The position numbers were made by a program, and so were the translations under genes. Of a stretch of DNA of 32,723 nucleotides, positions 24,130-31,203 are shown piece by piece. Within the stretch, counting starts at the first letter, position 1. Every line of letters begins with the position of its first letter. Source of the stretch: Cytophagales bacterium (GTDB lineage: Bacteria > Bacteroidota > Bacteroidia > Cytophagales > Thermoflexibacteraceae); assembly GCA_947457925.1 (NCBI GenBank), contig CANGYA010000021.1, forward strand, positions 1 through 32,723. The letters run 5' to 3'. The notes under the pieces are model-generated. The model saw only the letters and a program-made list of their open reading frames with translations. It was not told where the DNA came from and made no database searches.

Positions 24130-25542
24130 CTAATCTTGTAGGGGTTTTGTGAGAGATTTTAATTTTATATATTTGCGAGTCTAACAGTACCGAAAAACCA
24201 TGTCAGAATTTCATAGCATCAGTAAATTTCGCCCCCAGTTAAAAAAAGTTTAGCCAAAGCCTATGACTTATCTTTGTCTAAGCCGAGTTTGTCATTTTCG
24301 GCTTGTATGGGTACTAGTTTTCGTCAAACTGTTGCAGGTATTTTTTCAAATCCTCAAATGACCACAGCACTTATGTTAGAAGGACATTTGGCAAGTACGT
24401 TGGCACGTGCTGCCTCGAGCAGTGGCAATTATTTGATAGTTGCCCAAGATACAACTTATTACAATTATAGTGGACACAAACAGATGGAAGGTTTGGGTGT
24501 AATACAAGGAAATATTAAAGGCATTATTCAGCATAATTGCTTGTTATTGAATGAATTAGGTCATCCGTTGGGTTTGTTAGACCAGCAATATTGGACACGA
24601 AAAGGTGGGAAAGATTTTTTGGGCAAAGAGAGTTTGAAGTGGACAAATGGCTTAAAAATGGTTAATAAGCACTTAGGAACAAGTTCAAAAAAAGTTGTTT
24701 TGGTGCAAGACCGTGAGGCAGATATTTTTGATTTTTTCAAAGCAGAACGCAGTGCTTCTGTGGAATTATTGGTACGTGTGTATCAACCCCGCCATTTGGA
24801 AGTTTTATCATCTGGAGTCCTTGCTAAATTAGATACAATTGGCGAACATTTAACTGATTTTGGCAACAAAGAGGTTGTTATTCAACGAAATAACAAGGAG
24901 GTTCAATTGACCTTAGCCTTGAAATCTGGTGCGGTAAATGTGCTTGCTGATGACAATATGCCTCCTACTACTGTTCAAACACAAGGTTTGTCTTTGGTCA
25001 TAGCTGAAGAAATTGCTGGTGTCGAGCTGCAAACAGGAATCAGTATTTTTAAGGAAGAAGAGAAGGCGGTTTGGTACTTACTGACAAGTTTAAATATTGA
25101 TAATCAAGAAGATGTAAATAGAGTAGTTCATTTTTATGCTCTTCGTTGGCGGATAGAGAGGTTACACTACACCCTCAAATCAGGTGCTTTGGCGGTAGAG
25201 AAATTGCAATTTGATGACCTTCATACTACCCTCAATGCGTTGAGTTTTTATTCGGTGGTAGCGTGGCAACTCTTGGCATTAACTTATTTTGTCAGAGAAG
25301 AACCTGATGCCCTTGCAACAACTTTTTTTGAGATAGATGAAATTGAGCTATTACAAAAAGAAACTAACAAGGTAATCAAAACAGTGAAAGAGGCAGTCTT
25401 AGCTTTGGTTAAAATAGTCGGCTTTGCCCCTTCCAAGAAACAGCCCTTGCCAGGTGTCAAAATATTGACCCAAGCTTTGGAAAGATTTTACTTTATGAAG
25501 TGTGGGGCGAGGGTAAGCAGAAAGAAACCCCTACAAGATTAG
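24130..25542 (+). mobile_element. IS4-family insertion sequence, 1413 bp
   Basis: Perfect 18-bp terminal inverted repeats (24130-24147 and 25525-25542; CTAATCTTGTAGGGGTTT) bounded by an 8-bp target duplication. The single transposase gene uses the last three bases of the right repeat as its stop codon (TAG at 25540). All ends being perfect suggests a recent insertion. Confidence 0.92.
24200..25542 (+). CDS. IS4-family transposase (frame shifts once at an A7 run)
   Basis: About 447 aa if the ATG at 24200 (MSEFHSISKFRPQLKK) is joined by a -1 shift at the A7 run (24241-24247) to the long frame (SLAKAYDLSLSKPSLSFS...). Without it the first frame stops at 24253, and the long frame has only a TTG start at 24274. 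The DDE catalytic residues are clear: D in AQDTTYYNY, D in LVQDREADIF, and E in YALRWRIERLHYTLKSG (the YREK-like signature). The length, motifs and 8-bp duplication fit the IS50/ISPepr1 side of IS4. The shift may be programmed, a mutation, or a sequencing error. Confidence 0.85.
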
Positions 25543-25650
25543 CTCCCCACAGGGAGGGAAATTTGTAAACCATTGATTGTCAAGCTCCCTCCCCTATGGG
25601 GGAGGGCTGGGGCGGGGGCATTTAGGACTCTACGCAACTCACGTTAATTA
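25543..25650. repeat. Target duplication (right copy) and right half of the split repeat
   Basis: 25543-25550 repeats CTCCCCAC. 25583-25620 holds a GC-rich palindrome (CTCCCTCCCC / GGGGGAGGG). 25629-25650 is the right arm of the repeat that starts at 24081. Confidence 0.6.
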
Positions 25651-25702
25651 TATAAACAATTATTTTTTAGCACTTAATCAACACAATCTTTACTATTTTC
25701 AA

Positions 25703-26974
25703 ATGGAAAAATCATTAGCTTTTGCCCTTGCACAAGACCAAACAGACGAGTTGGCGAGTTTCCGTTCTTTGTTTCATTTCCCCAAACACGCAGGCAAGCC
25801 TGTAGTGTATTTTTGTGGTAATTCATTGGGTTTACAGCCTATTACTGCCAAAGATGCCGTACTACAAGAGTTAGAAGATTGGGCAAATTTGGGCGTAGAA
25901 GGGCATTTTGCAGGGCGAAACCCTTGGCTGCATTACCACAAACTACTCACAGCCCCCACTGCCCGATTGGTTGGTGCAAAACCGCATGAAGTAGTTGTAA
26001 TGAATAATTTAACGGTCAATTTGCACTTGTTAATGGTGTCTTTTTACCGCCCAAACACTAAAAGATACAAAATTTTGATGGAAGGCGGTGCTTTTCCTTC
26101 AGACCAATATGCCGTAGAATCACAAGTAAAATTTCATGGTTTTGAGCCTGACAATGCTATTGTAGAACTTGTGCCACGAGCAGGTGAGCATACTCTACAC
26201 ACCAGCGACATTACCGCCAAAATTCACGAGTTAGGTGATACGTTGGCGTTGGTGCTGTTGGGTGGAGTGAACTATTACACAGGACAAGCCTTTGATATGC
26301 AGGCAATTACAGCAGCAGCCCATTCAGTTGGGGCAAAAGCAGGTTTTGATTTGGCACACGCCGCAGGCAATTTGTTGTTAGAACTGCACGATTGGAAAGT
26401 AGATTTTGCAACTTGGTGTAGTTACAAGTACCTCAATTCGGGGGCTGGCGGTACGTCTGGCGTGTTTGTGCATGAAAAATACGCACAAGACAATACGCTG
26501 CCACGTTTTGCGGGTTGGTGGGGACACAACGAACAAGAAAGATTTTTGATGAAAAAAGGTTTTCAACCCATGTACGGAGCAGAAGGTTGGCAGTTGAGCA
26601 ATGCCCAAATTTTGCCAATGGCAGTTCACAAAGCCTCTTTGGAAATTTTTGATAAGGCTACTTTACCCAAATTGCGGGCAAAAAGTTTACGTTTAACAGC
26701 CTTTACAGAGTTTTTGATAGAGGCTTTTAATGCAGAGCAAGAGCAAGTTAAAATCAATATCCTTACGCCACGCAACCCAACCGAAAGAGGTTGCCAACTA
26801 TCTTTGGTTTTTGACACAAAAGGTAAAGCAATTCACCAAGAACTCACCGCAGCAGGCATAGTGGCAGATTGGCGTGAACCAAATGTCATTCGCATTGCCC
26901 CTGTGCCTCTTTACAATAGTTTTGAAGATGTATGGCGGTTCTATGAGATTTTAAAAAATATTACGCTAAGTTAA
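25703..26974 (+). CDS. kynU: Kynureninase
   Basis: 423 aa. A PLP enzyme of the aspartate aminotransferase fold that cleaves kynurenine to anthranilate and alanine in tryptophan breakdown. Motifs are VYFCGNSLGLQP (near the N-terminus), HFAGRNPWLHYH, VVMNNLTVNLHLLM, FPSDQYAVESQ, AGFDLAHAAGN (Asp that holds the PLP ring nitrogen), and the Schiff-base lysine K242 in CSYKYLNSGAGG. GWWGHNEQERFLMKKGF and the C-terminal RGCQLSLVF complete the pattern. I chose the ATG at 25703 because the longer frame adds only repeat-derived residues. No other kynurenine-pathway gene lies nearby. Confidence 0.95.
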   Translation: MEKSLAFALAQDQTDELASFRSLFHFPKHAGKPVVYFCGNSLGLQPITAKDAVLQELEDWANLGVEGHFAGRNPWLHYHKLLTAPTARLVGAKPHEVVVMNNLTVNLHLLMVSFYRPNTKRYKILMEGGAFPSDQYAVESQVKFHGFEPDNAIVELVPRAGEHTLHTSDITAKIHELGDTLALVLLGGVNYYTGQAFDMQAITAAAHSVGAKAGFDLAHAAGNLLLELHDWKVDFATWCSYKYLNSGAGGTSGVFVHEKYAQDNTLPRFAGWWGHNEQERFLMKKGFQPMYGAEGWQLSNAQILPMAVHKASLEIFDKATLPKLRAKSLRLTAFTEFLIEAFNAEQEQVKINILTPRNPTERGCQLSLVFDTKGKAIHQELTAAGIVADWREPNVIRIAPVPLYNSFEDVWRFYEILKNITLS

Positions 26975-26992
26975 GATAGCAATAGCATTAAA

Positions 26993-27025
26993 AACTCTGC
27001 AAGGGCTTGAAGCCCTTGCAGAGTT
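26993..27025. terminator. Perfect palindrome between kynU and the divIVA-like gene
   Basis: 16-bp perfect arms AACTCTGCAAGGGCTT / AAGCCCTTGCAGAGTT around a single G (27009). It lies between convergent genes and can act in both directions. Confidence 0.7.
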
Positions 27026-27049
27026 CAAAAGTATTACTATCGAACTTTA

Positions 27050-27742
27050 TTATTCTCCCAAACTATCAAAAAAAGAGGCAGCCGTTGTTATAGTGGGCGT
27101 AGTAGCTGTTTTGGTTAATGGAATAGGCGTTGTTGTTTGTTGGCTAATGATTTGATTGTTTTTTTGCATCATTTCATTGGCTTTTTGTACTTCTTCTTTG
27201 TAGAAAACAGTGCGTTGTTGTGCCTCCAACAAACCAATTTTCACTTGTGTTTCTTGCACAAAAGACTTCATTTCATTGAGTAAAGTATTGCGTTGTTGTT
27301 CCAATAAAACATATTGTTCCTCCAAAGTTTTCAACTCTTTTCGCATTGTTGTTAGGGCAGTGTATGCCTTGTTATTTGCCTCATCAAGCATTTTTCGGGC
27401 TTGTAGCTGGGCTGAATCTATGATTTGACGAGCTTTCAGTTGGGCATCTTGCAGCGTAATTTCGGCTTGTTGGCGGGCTTGTTCTCTGGTTACTTGCCCT
27501 ACCGTATTGGCATCGTCAATAGCCTTTAAGAGCCTATCTTCTATTTCTCGTAACCTACTCAATTCTATTTTGGTTACACTTAGCTCTGTTTCAAGACGTT
27601 GTTTTTCAAAATTTTCGTCATTGATTTGTTGAGCCAAATTCTCTAAAAAGTTCTTTACGTCTTGAGTCGTAAAGCCCCCAAAAGTATTCTTGTTAAAATC
27701 ACGATACTTTTCACGTATGTATATAGGGTCTATCCGCACCAT
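27050..27742 (-). CDS. DivIVA-domain coiled-coil protein
   Basis: 230 aa. Residues 1-45 carry the DivIVA/GpsB signature: MVRIDPIYIREKYRDFNKNT, FGGFTTQDVKNFLENLAQQI. A long coiled coil follows (about 48-190, Glu/Gln/Lys/Leu heptads with REQARQQAEITLQDAQLKA), then a low-complexity Thr/Gln-rich tail. Members of this family organise cell division or polar growth at the membrane; in Bacteroidota their role is less defined. The ATG at 27742 marks the domain start; an ORF extension to 27823 would add unrelated residues. A REPIN-like repeat lies 43 nt upstream. Confidence 0.82.
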   Translation of the reverse strand: MVRIDPIYIREKYRDFNKNTFGGFTTQDVKNFLENLAQQINDENFEKQRLETELSVTKIELSRLREIEDRLLKAIDDANTVGQVTREQARQQAEITLQDAQLKARQIIDSAQLQARKMLDEANNKAYTALTTMRKELKTLEEQYVLLEQQRNTLLNEMKSFVQETQVKIGLLEAQQRTVFYKEEVQKANEMMQKNNQIISQQTTTPIPLTKTATTPTITTAASFFDSLGE

Positions 27743-27784
27743 AAAACTTCCAAAAATAAAGAAATAGTTTTGTTTGAGTAGGTC

Positions 27785-27853
27785 GTACATTCGCCTAAAG
27801 GCGAATGTTACATTTTTTAGCAATAAAAACTATTCGCCTGAAGGCGAATGTAC
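27785..27853. repeat. REPIN-like palindrome pair, family B
   Basis: Two small palindromes CATTCGCCTAAAGGCGAATG (27788-27807) and ATTCGCCTGAAGGCGAAT are arranged head to head, ending in GTACATTCGCC and GGCGAATGTAC, so the 69-bp unit is itself an inverted repeat. It lies in the leader of the divIVA-like gene. It has the same architecture as family A but a different sequence. No RAYT transposase was seen here. Confidence 0.75.
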
Positions 27854-27897
27854 TTTTTTAGTATAACTAAATTTAATGCAATTTAGTCGTAAAATAA

Positions 27898-28458
27898 TTA
27901 TATATCAAAAGATAGTTCACATCTTTCTTTCTTGAGTTTGGGCAATTCTCTGATAAGGTCTATGTTTTTAGTTTTGGCAGTAAAGTTCACTTCTGTTTGT
28001 AGTTTAAACTCTCTGCGTATCATAGCCTCTGTAAAACGGCGGACATCTTCCATATTTTCCAACAACAGACGTGGTACTTGGCGTAATCTGCCCAATTCGT
28101 CTTTGGCTACTAAATTAAAATAGGTGGTGTTGGTGTGTTTCAATACGCCTGTTTTGATGTTTTCTGCCTCTACTTTTACGCCTACGACCAGCGAAGTATT
28201 GCCAACATAATTTACCGAAGCCATTAAAGTTACAATTTCGCCAACTTCTATGGGGTGGAAAAATGAAACTTCATCTACCGACACTGTAACACAATAACCG
28301 CCTGTATGTTTGGCTGCACACGCCGTAGCAGCTTTGTCCATTAAAGACAACAAAATTCCGCCATGAATACGCCCTTCAAAATTGGAATAAGACGGAATCA
28401 TTAATTCTGTAATAATAGTTCTTGAATAGCTGACGGGCTTTGAGGGTAATTCTATCAT
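27898..28458 (-). CDS. Acyl-CoA thioesterase, hotdog fold
   Basis: 186 aa. The hotdog core is typical of the YciA/BACH group: TELMIPSYSNFEGRIHGGIL (the Asn-Phe-x-Gly-x-x-His-Gly-Gly signature), LLSLMDKAATACAAKHTGG, VTVSVDEVSFFHPIEVGEIV, LMASVNYVGNTSLVVGVKVE, TNTTYFNLVA. It hydrolyses acyl-CoA to free fatty acid and CoA. The C-terminal 50 residues (RRFTEAMIRREFKL to CELSFDI) are charged and helical. It follows the REPIN repeat and lies alone on the minus strand. Confidence 0.88.
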   Translation of the reverse strand: MIELPSKPVSYSRTIITELMIPSYSNFEGRIHGGILLSLMDKAATACAAKHTGGYCVTVSVDEVSFFHPIEVGEIVTLMASVNYVGNTSLVVGVKVEAENIKTGVLKHTNTTYFNLVAKDELGRLRQVPRLLLENMEDVRRFTEAMIRREFKLQTEVNFTAKTKNIDLIRELPKLKKERCELSFDI

Positions 28459-28522
28459 AAGTTGTTTGAGGGTTAAGGTTGAGATTAGAATTTACGATTT
28501 GTACTCACCTAAAAATAGTAGA

Positions 28523-28556
28523 AAAGATGCCATCTTTTTTCAAAGATGACATCTTT
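28523..28556. repeat. AAAGATG palindrome pair
   Basis: AAAGATGCCATCTTT (28523-28537) and AAAGATGACATCTTT (28542-28556) form a hairpin with one mismatch and a 4-nt loop. The same 15-bp core recurs inside MITE family 1 and in the palindrome at 32628-32700. Confidence 0.75.
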
Positions 28557-28696
28557 AAGCAATGCCATTTTTAGTTGCATATATCAAATATATGTATTTT
28601 ATACAAAAAGCCTATTTTATGGTCATTTTTTTTGCAAAAACAGCCTTAAAGATACGCAGCAATGGTTTTTTCAGTAGGAAATGCTACTAAAAACAC

Positions 28697-28704
28697 TATC
28701 TTTG
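28697..28704 (+). promoter_or_regulatory. -7 box upstream of the hldE-type gene
   Basis: TATCTTTG matches the TAnnTTTG consensus. It is separated from the ATG at 28908 by the two miniature repeats. Confidence 0.4.
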
Positions 28705-28716
28705 TTACTGTAGTTG

Positions 28717-28786
28717 ATGAATAATTCCATAAAAACCCTCTCCACTTGGAGAGGGCAGGGTGAGGTCATCATAAAAAATTATTCAT
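28717..28786. mobile_element. MITE family 2-like element, copy 3
   Basis: ATGAATAATT and AATTATTCAT (28717-28726, 28777-28786) bound a GC-rich hairpin (CCCTCTCC ACTT GGAGAGGG). It is shorter-ended than the family at 5194, and adjoins copy 4 with only one base between. Confidence 0.6.
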
Positions 28787-28787
28787 T

Positions 28788-28886
28788 AGAGTTTATGAAT
28801 AATTTTTTGGTATAGCCCCCCACCCAACCCTGCGAAACGTCGCACCGCCCACAGGGAGGGCTAAAAAGGAGCTATTCATAAACTCT
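28788..28886. mobile_element. MITE family 2, copy 4 (99 bp)
   Basis: Ends AGAGTTTATGAATAA and a TATTCATAAACTCT complement. Interior: GC-rich CCCCCCACCC / AGGGAGGGCT plus a TGCGA-TCGCA hairpin. It runs in the opposite orientation to the copy at 5194-5271. No exact 3-bp duplication was found at this copy. Confidence 0.65.
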
Positions 28887-28907
28887 ACTAATAAAAACAC
28901 AAAGACA

Positions 28908-29390
28908 ATGGCAGCTACTGCAACAAAAATATTTTCGCCACAAGACTTAGCCACGCAAATAAAGTTGTGGCGACAACAAAACCTACAAGTTGTATTTACT
29001 AATGGTTGTTTTGATATTTTGCACTTGGGACATATAGATTATTTAGAAAAAGCCCGACAATTAGGGGATAAATTGGTGGTAGGTTTGAATACAGATGCCT
29101 CTGTTCGCCAACTCAAAGGCGAAAGTCGTCCTATTAACAACGAATATGCACGTAGCCGTATGTTAGCAGCCTTAGAGTTTGTAGATGCGGTTACTTTTTT
29201 TGGAACGGCTACCCCTCTTGAATTAATACAATTATTATTGCCAAATATATTAGTTAAAGGCAGTGATTACACCGTAGAAAATATTGTAGGAGCAGATGTA
29301 GTAATAGCCAACGGAGGACAAGTAAAAACTATAGACTTGGTAGCTGGTTATTCGAGTACGGGCTTGGTGCAAAAAATGAAGGGGATATAA
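28908..29390 (+). CDS. hldE: D-glycero-beta-D-manno-heptose 1-phosphate adenylyltransferase (HldE C-terminal type)
   Basis: 160 aa. Nucleotidyltransferase of the HIGH superfamily: VFTNGCFDILHLGHIDYL, with H39 and H42 of the HxGH motif, VVGLNTDASVRQLKGESRP, and the late YSSTGLVQKM (equivalent to ISSTxIR). It makes ADP-heptose from heptose-1-phosphate for lipopolysaccharide core. Only the adenylyl part is present; the kinase half (rfaK/HldE N-terminus) is absent, which is usual in many Bacteroidota where the two are separate genes. It is also called rfaE2. Confidence 0.9.
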   Translation: MAATATKIFSPQDLATQIKLWRQQNLQVVFTNGCFDILHLGHIDYLEKARQLGDKLVVGLNTDASVRQLKGESRPINNEYARSRMLAALEFVDAVTFFGTATPLELIQLLLPNILVKGSDYTVENIVGADVVIANGGQVKTIDLVAGYSSTGLVQKMKGI

Positions 29391-29407
29391 AATAGCTAAC
29401 TATACTC

Positions 29408-29440
29408 AAAACTAACAGCTTTTGAAAGACTGTTAGTTTT
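29408..29440. terminator. Bidirectional terminator
   Basis: 11-bp perfect inverted repeat (29408-29418, 29430-29440; AAAACTAACAG) with an 11-nt loop, between the convergent heptose gene and the barrel gene. Confidence 0.75.
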
Positions 29441-29452
29441 ATAGTATCAACT

Positions 29453-30121
29453 TTATTTTTGTTTACCAAACCAAAAACTTGTATTTAACCAAAACATCTG
29501 AAAATTGGCGTGTGAGTCATAACGACCTTCTGAGTGCCAAGGGACATTTCCTAACAGATTTTTTACACCATAATTAAAACGTAAATCTGTAGAAATTTTC
29601 AACCAAGACAACACTGTTTTCTCGTAACCAATACCTATAATAGGCGAAACTTCATACTCTTTTTCTACATAATCTAAGATAGCATTTGCGCCACCTGCAT
29701 CATAGTCCAGCATTTTGTCTAAACGCAAACCACCTAAAACATAAAAATTTTTATACTTATCAAGTGGTTTATATTGCAATAATGAGGCTATACCTGCGTG
29801 TAGTGAAGTAGTAGATTCTCCAGCATTAAAACTTCTGATAAAAATATTTAGCGTATTTATGGTAGCTATTTTTGGTGTAAATTGGTAACGAGTTGTAAAA
29901 CCTAAGCTTAAATGAGGCTTGAAGCTAAAAGTACCCTCACTTACTTGCGGTAAAACCCAATTTTTATAATAGTTTAAGTAAGGTTTAGCCATAGGTGCAT
30001 CTTTGTAAGAAATAGCACTGAGGGTCATAGCAGCCTCAAAACCCATTGTAAATTTGGACTGTGCATAAGAAGTACACACTAATATACTAAGAAGTGAAAA
30101 TAAAAATAATAATTTTTTCAT
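29453..30121 (-). CDS. Outer-membrane beta-barrel protein
   Basis: 222 aa. Signal peptide MKKLLFLFSLLSILVCTSYA. Strand pattern TMGFEAAMTLSAI, HLSLGFTTRYQFTP, YVLGGLRLDKMLDYD, SPIIGIGYEKTVL, ISTDLRFNYGVKNL and a final MFWLNTSFWFG. It has a repeated aromatic/Gly pattern of an 8- to 12-strand barrel, and the two-part DLRFNYG/LDARYNYG motif is shared with the barrels at 1681 and 6579. Its role is unknown. It is preceded on the same strand by a 39-residue lipoprotein gene. Confidence 0.8.
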   Translation of the reverse strand: MKKLLFLFSLLSILVCTSYAQSKFTMGFEAAMTLSAISYKDAPMAKPYLNYYKNWVLPQVSEGTFSFKPHLSLGFTTRYQFTPKIATINTLNIFIRSFNAGESTTSLHAGIASLLQYKPLDKYKNFYVLGGLRLDKMLDYDAGGANAILDYVEKEYEVSPIIGIGYEKTVLSWLKISTDLRFNYGVKNLLGNVPWHSEGRYDSHANFQMFWLNTSFWFGKQK

Positions 30122-30245
30122 TATTAAATAAAAGTAAAAGATTCTATTTTACGATACAATATAAGCCTTTTAAGAATATAATATTAAATAATAGTATAAG
30201 ATATTTAAACAGTATTTAACATTTATTCTTAAAAGACTATTCAAA

Positions 30246-30365
30246 TTATGGGTTGTTAATGGTTAAATTCTCTGGATTTTCTGCATCTCCTGAAACAAAA
30301 GAACACGCATTAAAAAATGAAGCTAATAATAGCAAGTACAAGGGTTTTAATAAATTCGATTTCAT
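30246..30365 (-). CDS. Very small lipoprotein
   Basis: 39 aa. MKSNLLKPLYLLLLASFFNAC gives a Lys-rich n-region, a hydrophobic core and the lipobox FFNAC with Cys21. The mature part is only 19 residues (CSFVSGDAENPENLTINNP). It is not a random frame: the ATG, the signal and a clean TAA are all present, and it lies 124 bp upstream of the barrel gene on the same strand. It is divergent from the XRE gene. Its function is unknown; it may be processed or anchor to the membrane as a peptide. Confidence 0.6.
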   Translation of the reverse strand: MKSNLLKPLYLLLLASFFNACSFVSGDAENPENLTINNP

Positions 30366-30509
30366 TAAAGTAATTTGTTTAAAAAATATGTTTAAAATAT
30401 TTTGCAAAGGTCTTGTTTATTTTTTGTAAATTGTTGTTTTAAAAGAGTGAATAAATCTTTTAAAGACTTTTTAAATATTTTTACGGAATTTTATACTATT
30501 TTTATTATT

Positions 30510-30887
30510 ATGGAATTAGGAAAAAAAATAGCCAGTAATCTAACAAGGCTTCGAGAACTTAAAGGTTTGAGCCAAGAGAATATAGCTGATGAGTTAGGCA
30601 TGACTTTATCAGGTTATGGCAAAATAGAACGGCATGAAGTCGGATTAACAATAGACAAATTGGAGAAAATTGCTAATATTTTGCAAGTCCAACTTACTGA
30701 TATATTGGGGTTTGACGAGAAGTTCATTTTTAATAATAACGGCACACAACAAGCCCAAAGTGCCTATAGCTATTTTTATAGCCACCTACAAGAAAAAGAT
30801 TTTTATGAACAACAAATTTTGTCATTAAAAGAAGAAAATGCGTATTTGAAGAAAATTATAGATAACTTCATTATGCCTAAACAGTAA
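30510..30887 (+). CDS. XRE-family transcriptional regulator
   Basis: 125 aa from the ATG at 30510 (the longer frame to 30402 has no family support). An N-terminal XRE helix-turn-helix (residues 6-60) has IASNLTRLRELKGLSQENIA, ADELGMTLSGYGKIERHEVG and LTIDKLEKIANILQV. A linker follows, then a C-terminal coiled coil (about 88-120, LKEENAYLKKII). It is probably a dimeric DNA-binding regulator of a nearby gene. It is divergent from the small lipoprotein (30246-30365). Confidence 0.85.
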   Translation: MELGKKIASNLTRLRELKGLSQENIADELGMTLSGYGKIERHEVGLTIDKLEKIANILQVQLTDILGFDEKFIFNNNGTQQAQSAYSYFYSHLQEKDFYEQQILSLKEENAYLKKIIDNFIMPKQ

Positions 30888-31203
30888 AGTAAGATATTAA
30901 GATTGTAGAACGGAGAGTGCTAAATACCTCACCTATAACAGAGGAGTATGCTTTGACCGAACAGGGGGTCTTAAAAAACAGAAATAAAGTGTTTGAGAAA
31001 GACTAAACTCTCTCTACAATACATATATTGCGTTTGTGGCAAGGCTATTTTAGGTGATAGAATTGAACTTTTCTGCTCCCTATTGCTTAGGTGCTTTGTA
31101 GAGTAATAGTTTTATCAAAGCCTGCCTCACACAAATGCTTTTCCAAAAGCCTTATCTATCTTGAAAATCTTGTATCTTTGGGGCGAAACGAGTTTGTAAC
31201 AAT
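30888..31203. other. Intergenic stretch, no gene seen
   Basis: 316 bp. The short frames have stops and no recognisable motif. At 30904-30914 TGTAGAACGGA matches one arm of the family A repeat. TATCTTTG (31173-31180) is a -7 box about 24 nt before the trmB ATG. Neither strand shows a tRNA or a clear riboswitch. Confidence 0.5.
31173..31180 (+). promoter_or_regulatory. -7 box of trmB
   Basis: TATCTTTG fits TAnnTTTG, 23 nt before the ATG at 31204. No -33 TTTG at consensus distance is clear. Confidence 0.5.

Larger units (their letters stand above)
28459..28907. other. Intergenic stretch dense with repeats, 5' leader of hldE-type gene
   Basis: No gene is seen. It contains an AAAGATG-type hairpin (28523-28556), a -7 box TATCTTTG at 28697-28704 (+), and two miniature repeats in tandem (28717-28786 and 28788-28886). 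If the -7 box drives the downstream gene, both repeats are transcribed in its leader of about 200 nt. Confidence 0.55.

Noticed and set aside
25577-25702. A longer kynureninase with 42 extra N-terminal residues.
   Set aside because: The extra residues (MSSSLPYGGGLGRG...) are encoded by the GC-rich repeat and its arm; the family starts near the ATG at 25703.
27743-27823. A longer N-terminus for the DivIVA-domain protein.
   Set aside because: The DivIVA motif starts at the ATG at 27742; the extension runs into the leader and ends just before the REPIN B repeat.
30402-30509. A 36-residue extension of the XRE protein.
   Set aside because: It is Phe/Cys-rich, has no family support, and the HTH begins right after the ATG at 30510.
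30888-31203. A small RNA or IS remnant between the XRE and trmB genes.
   Set aside because: Frames on both strands are broken and I recognised no transposase motif or conserved RNA fold. Kept only as an unannotated intergenic stretch.
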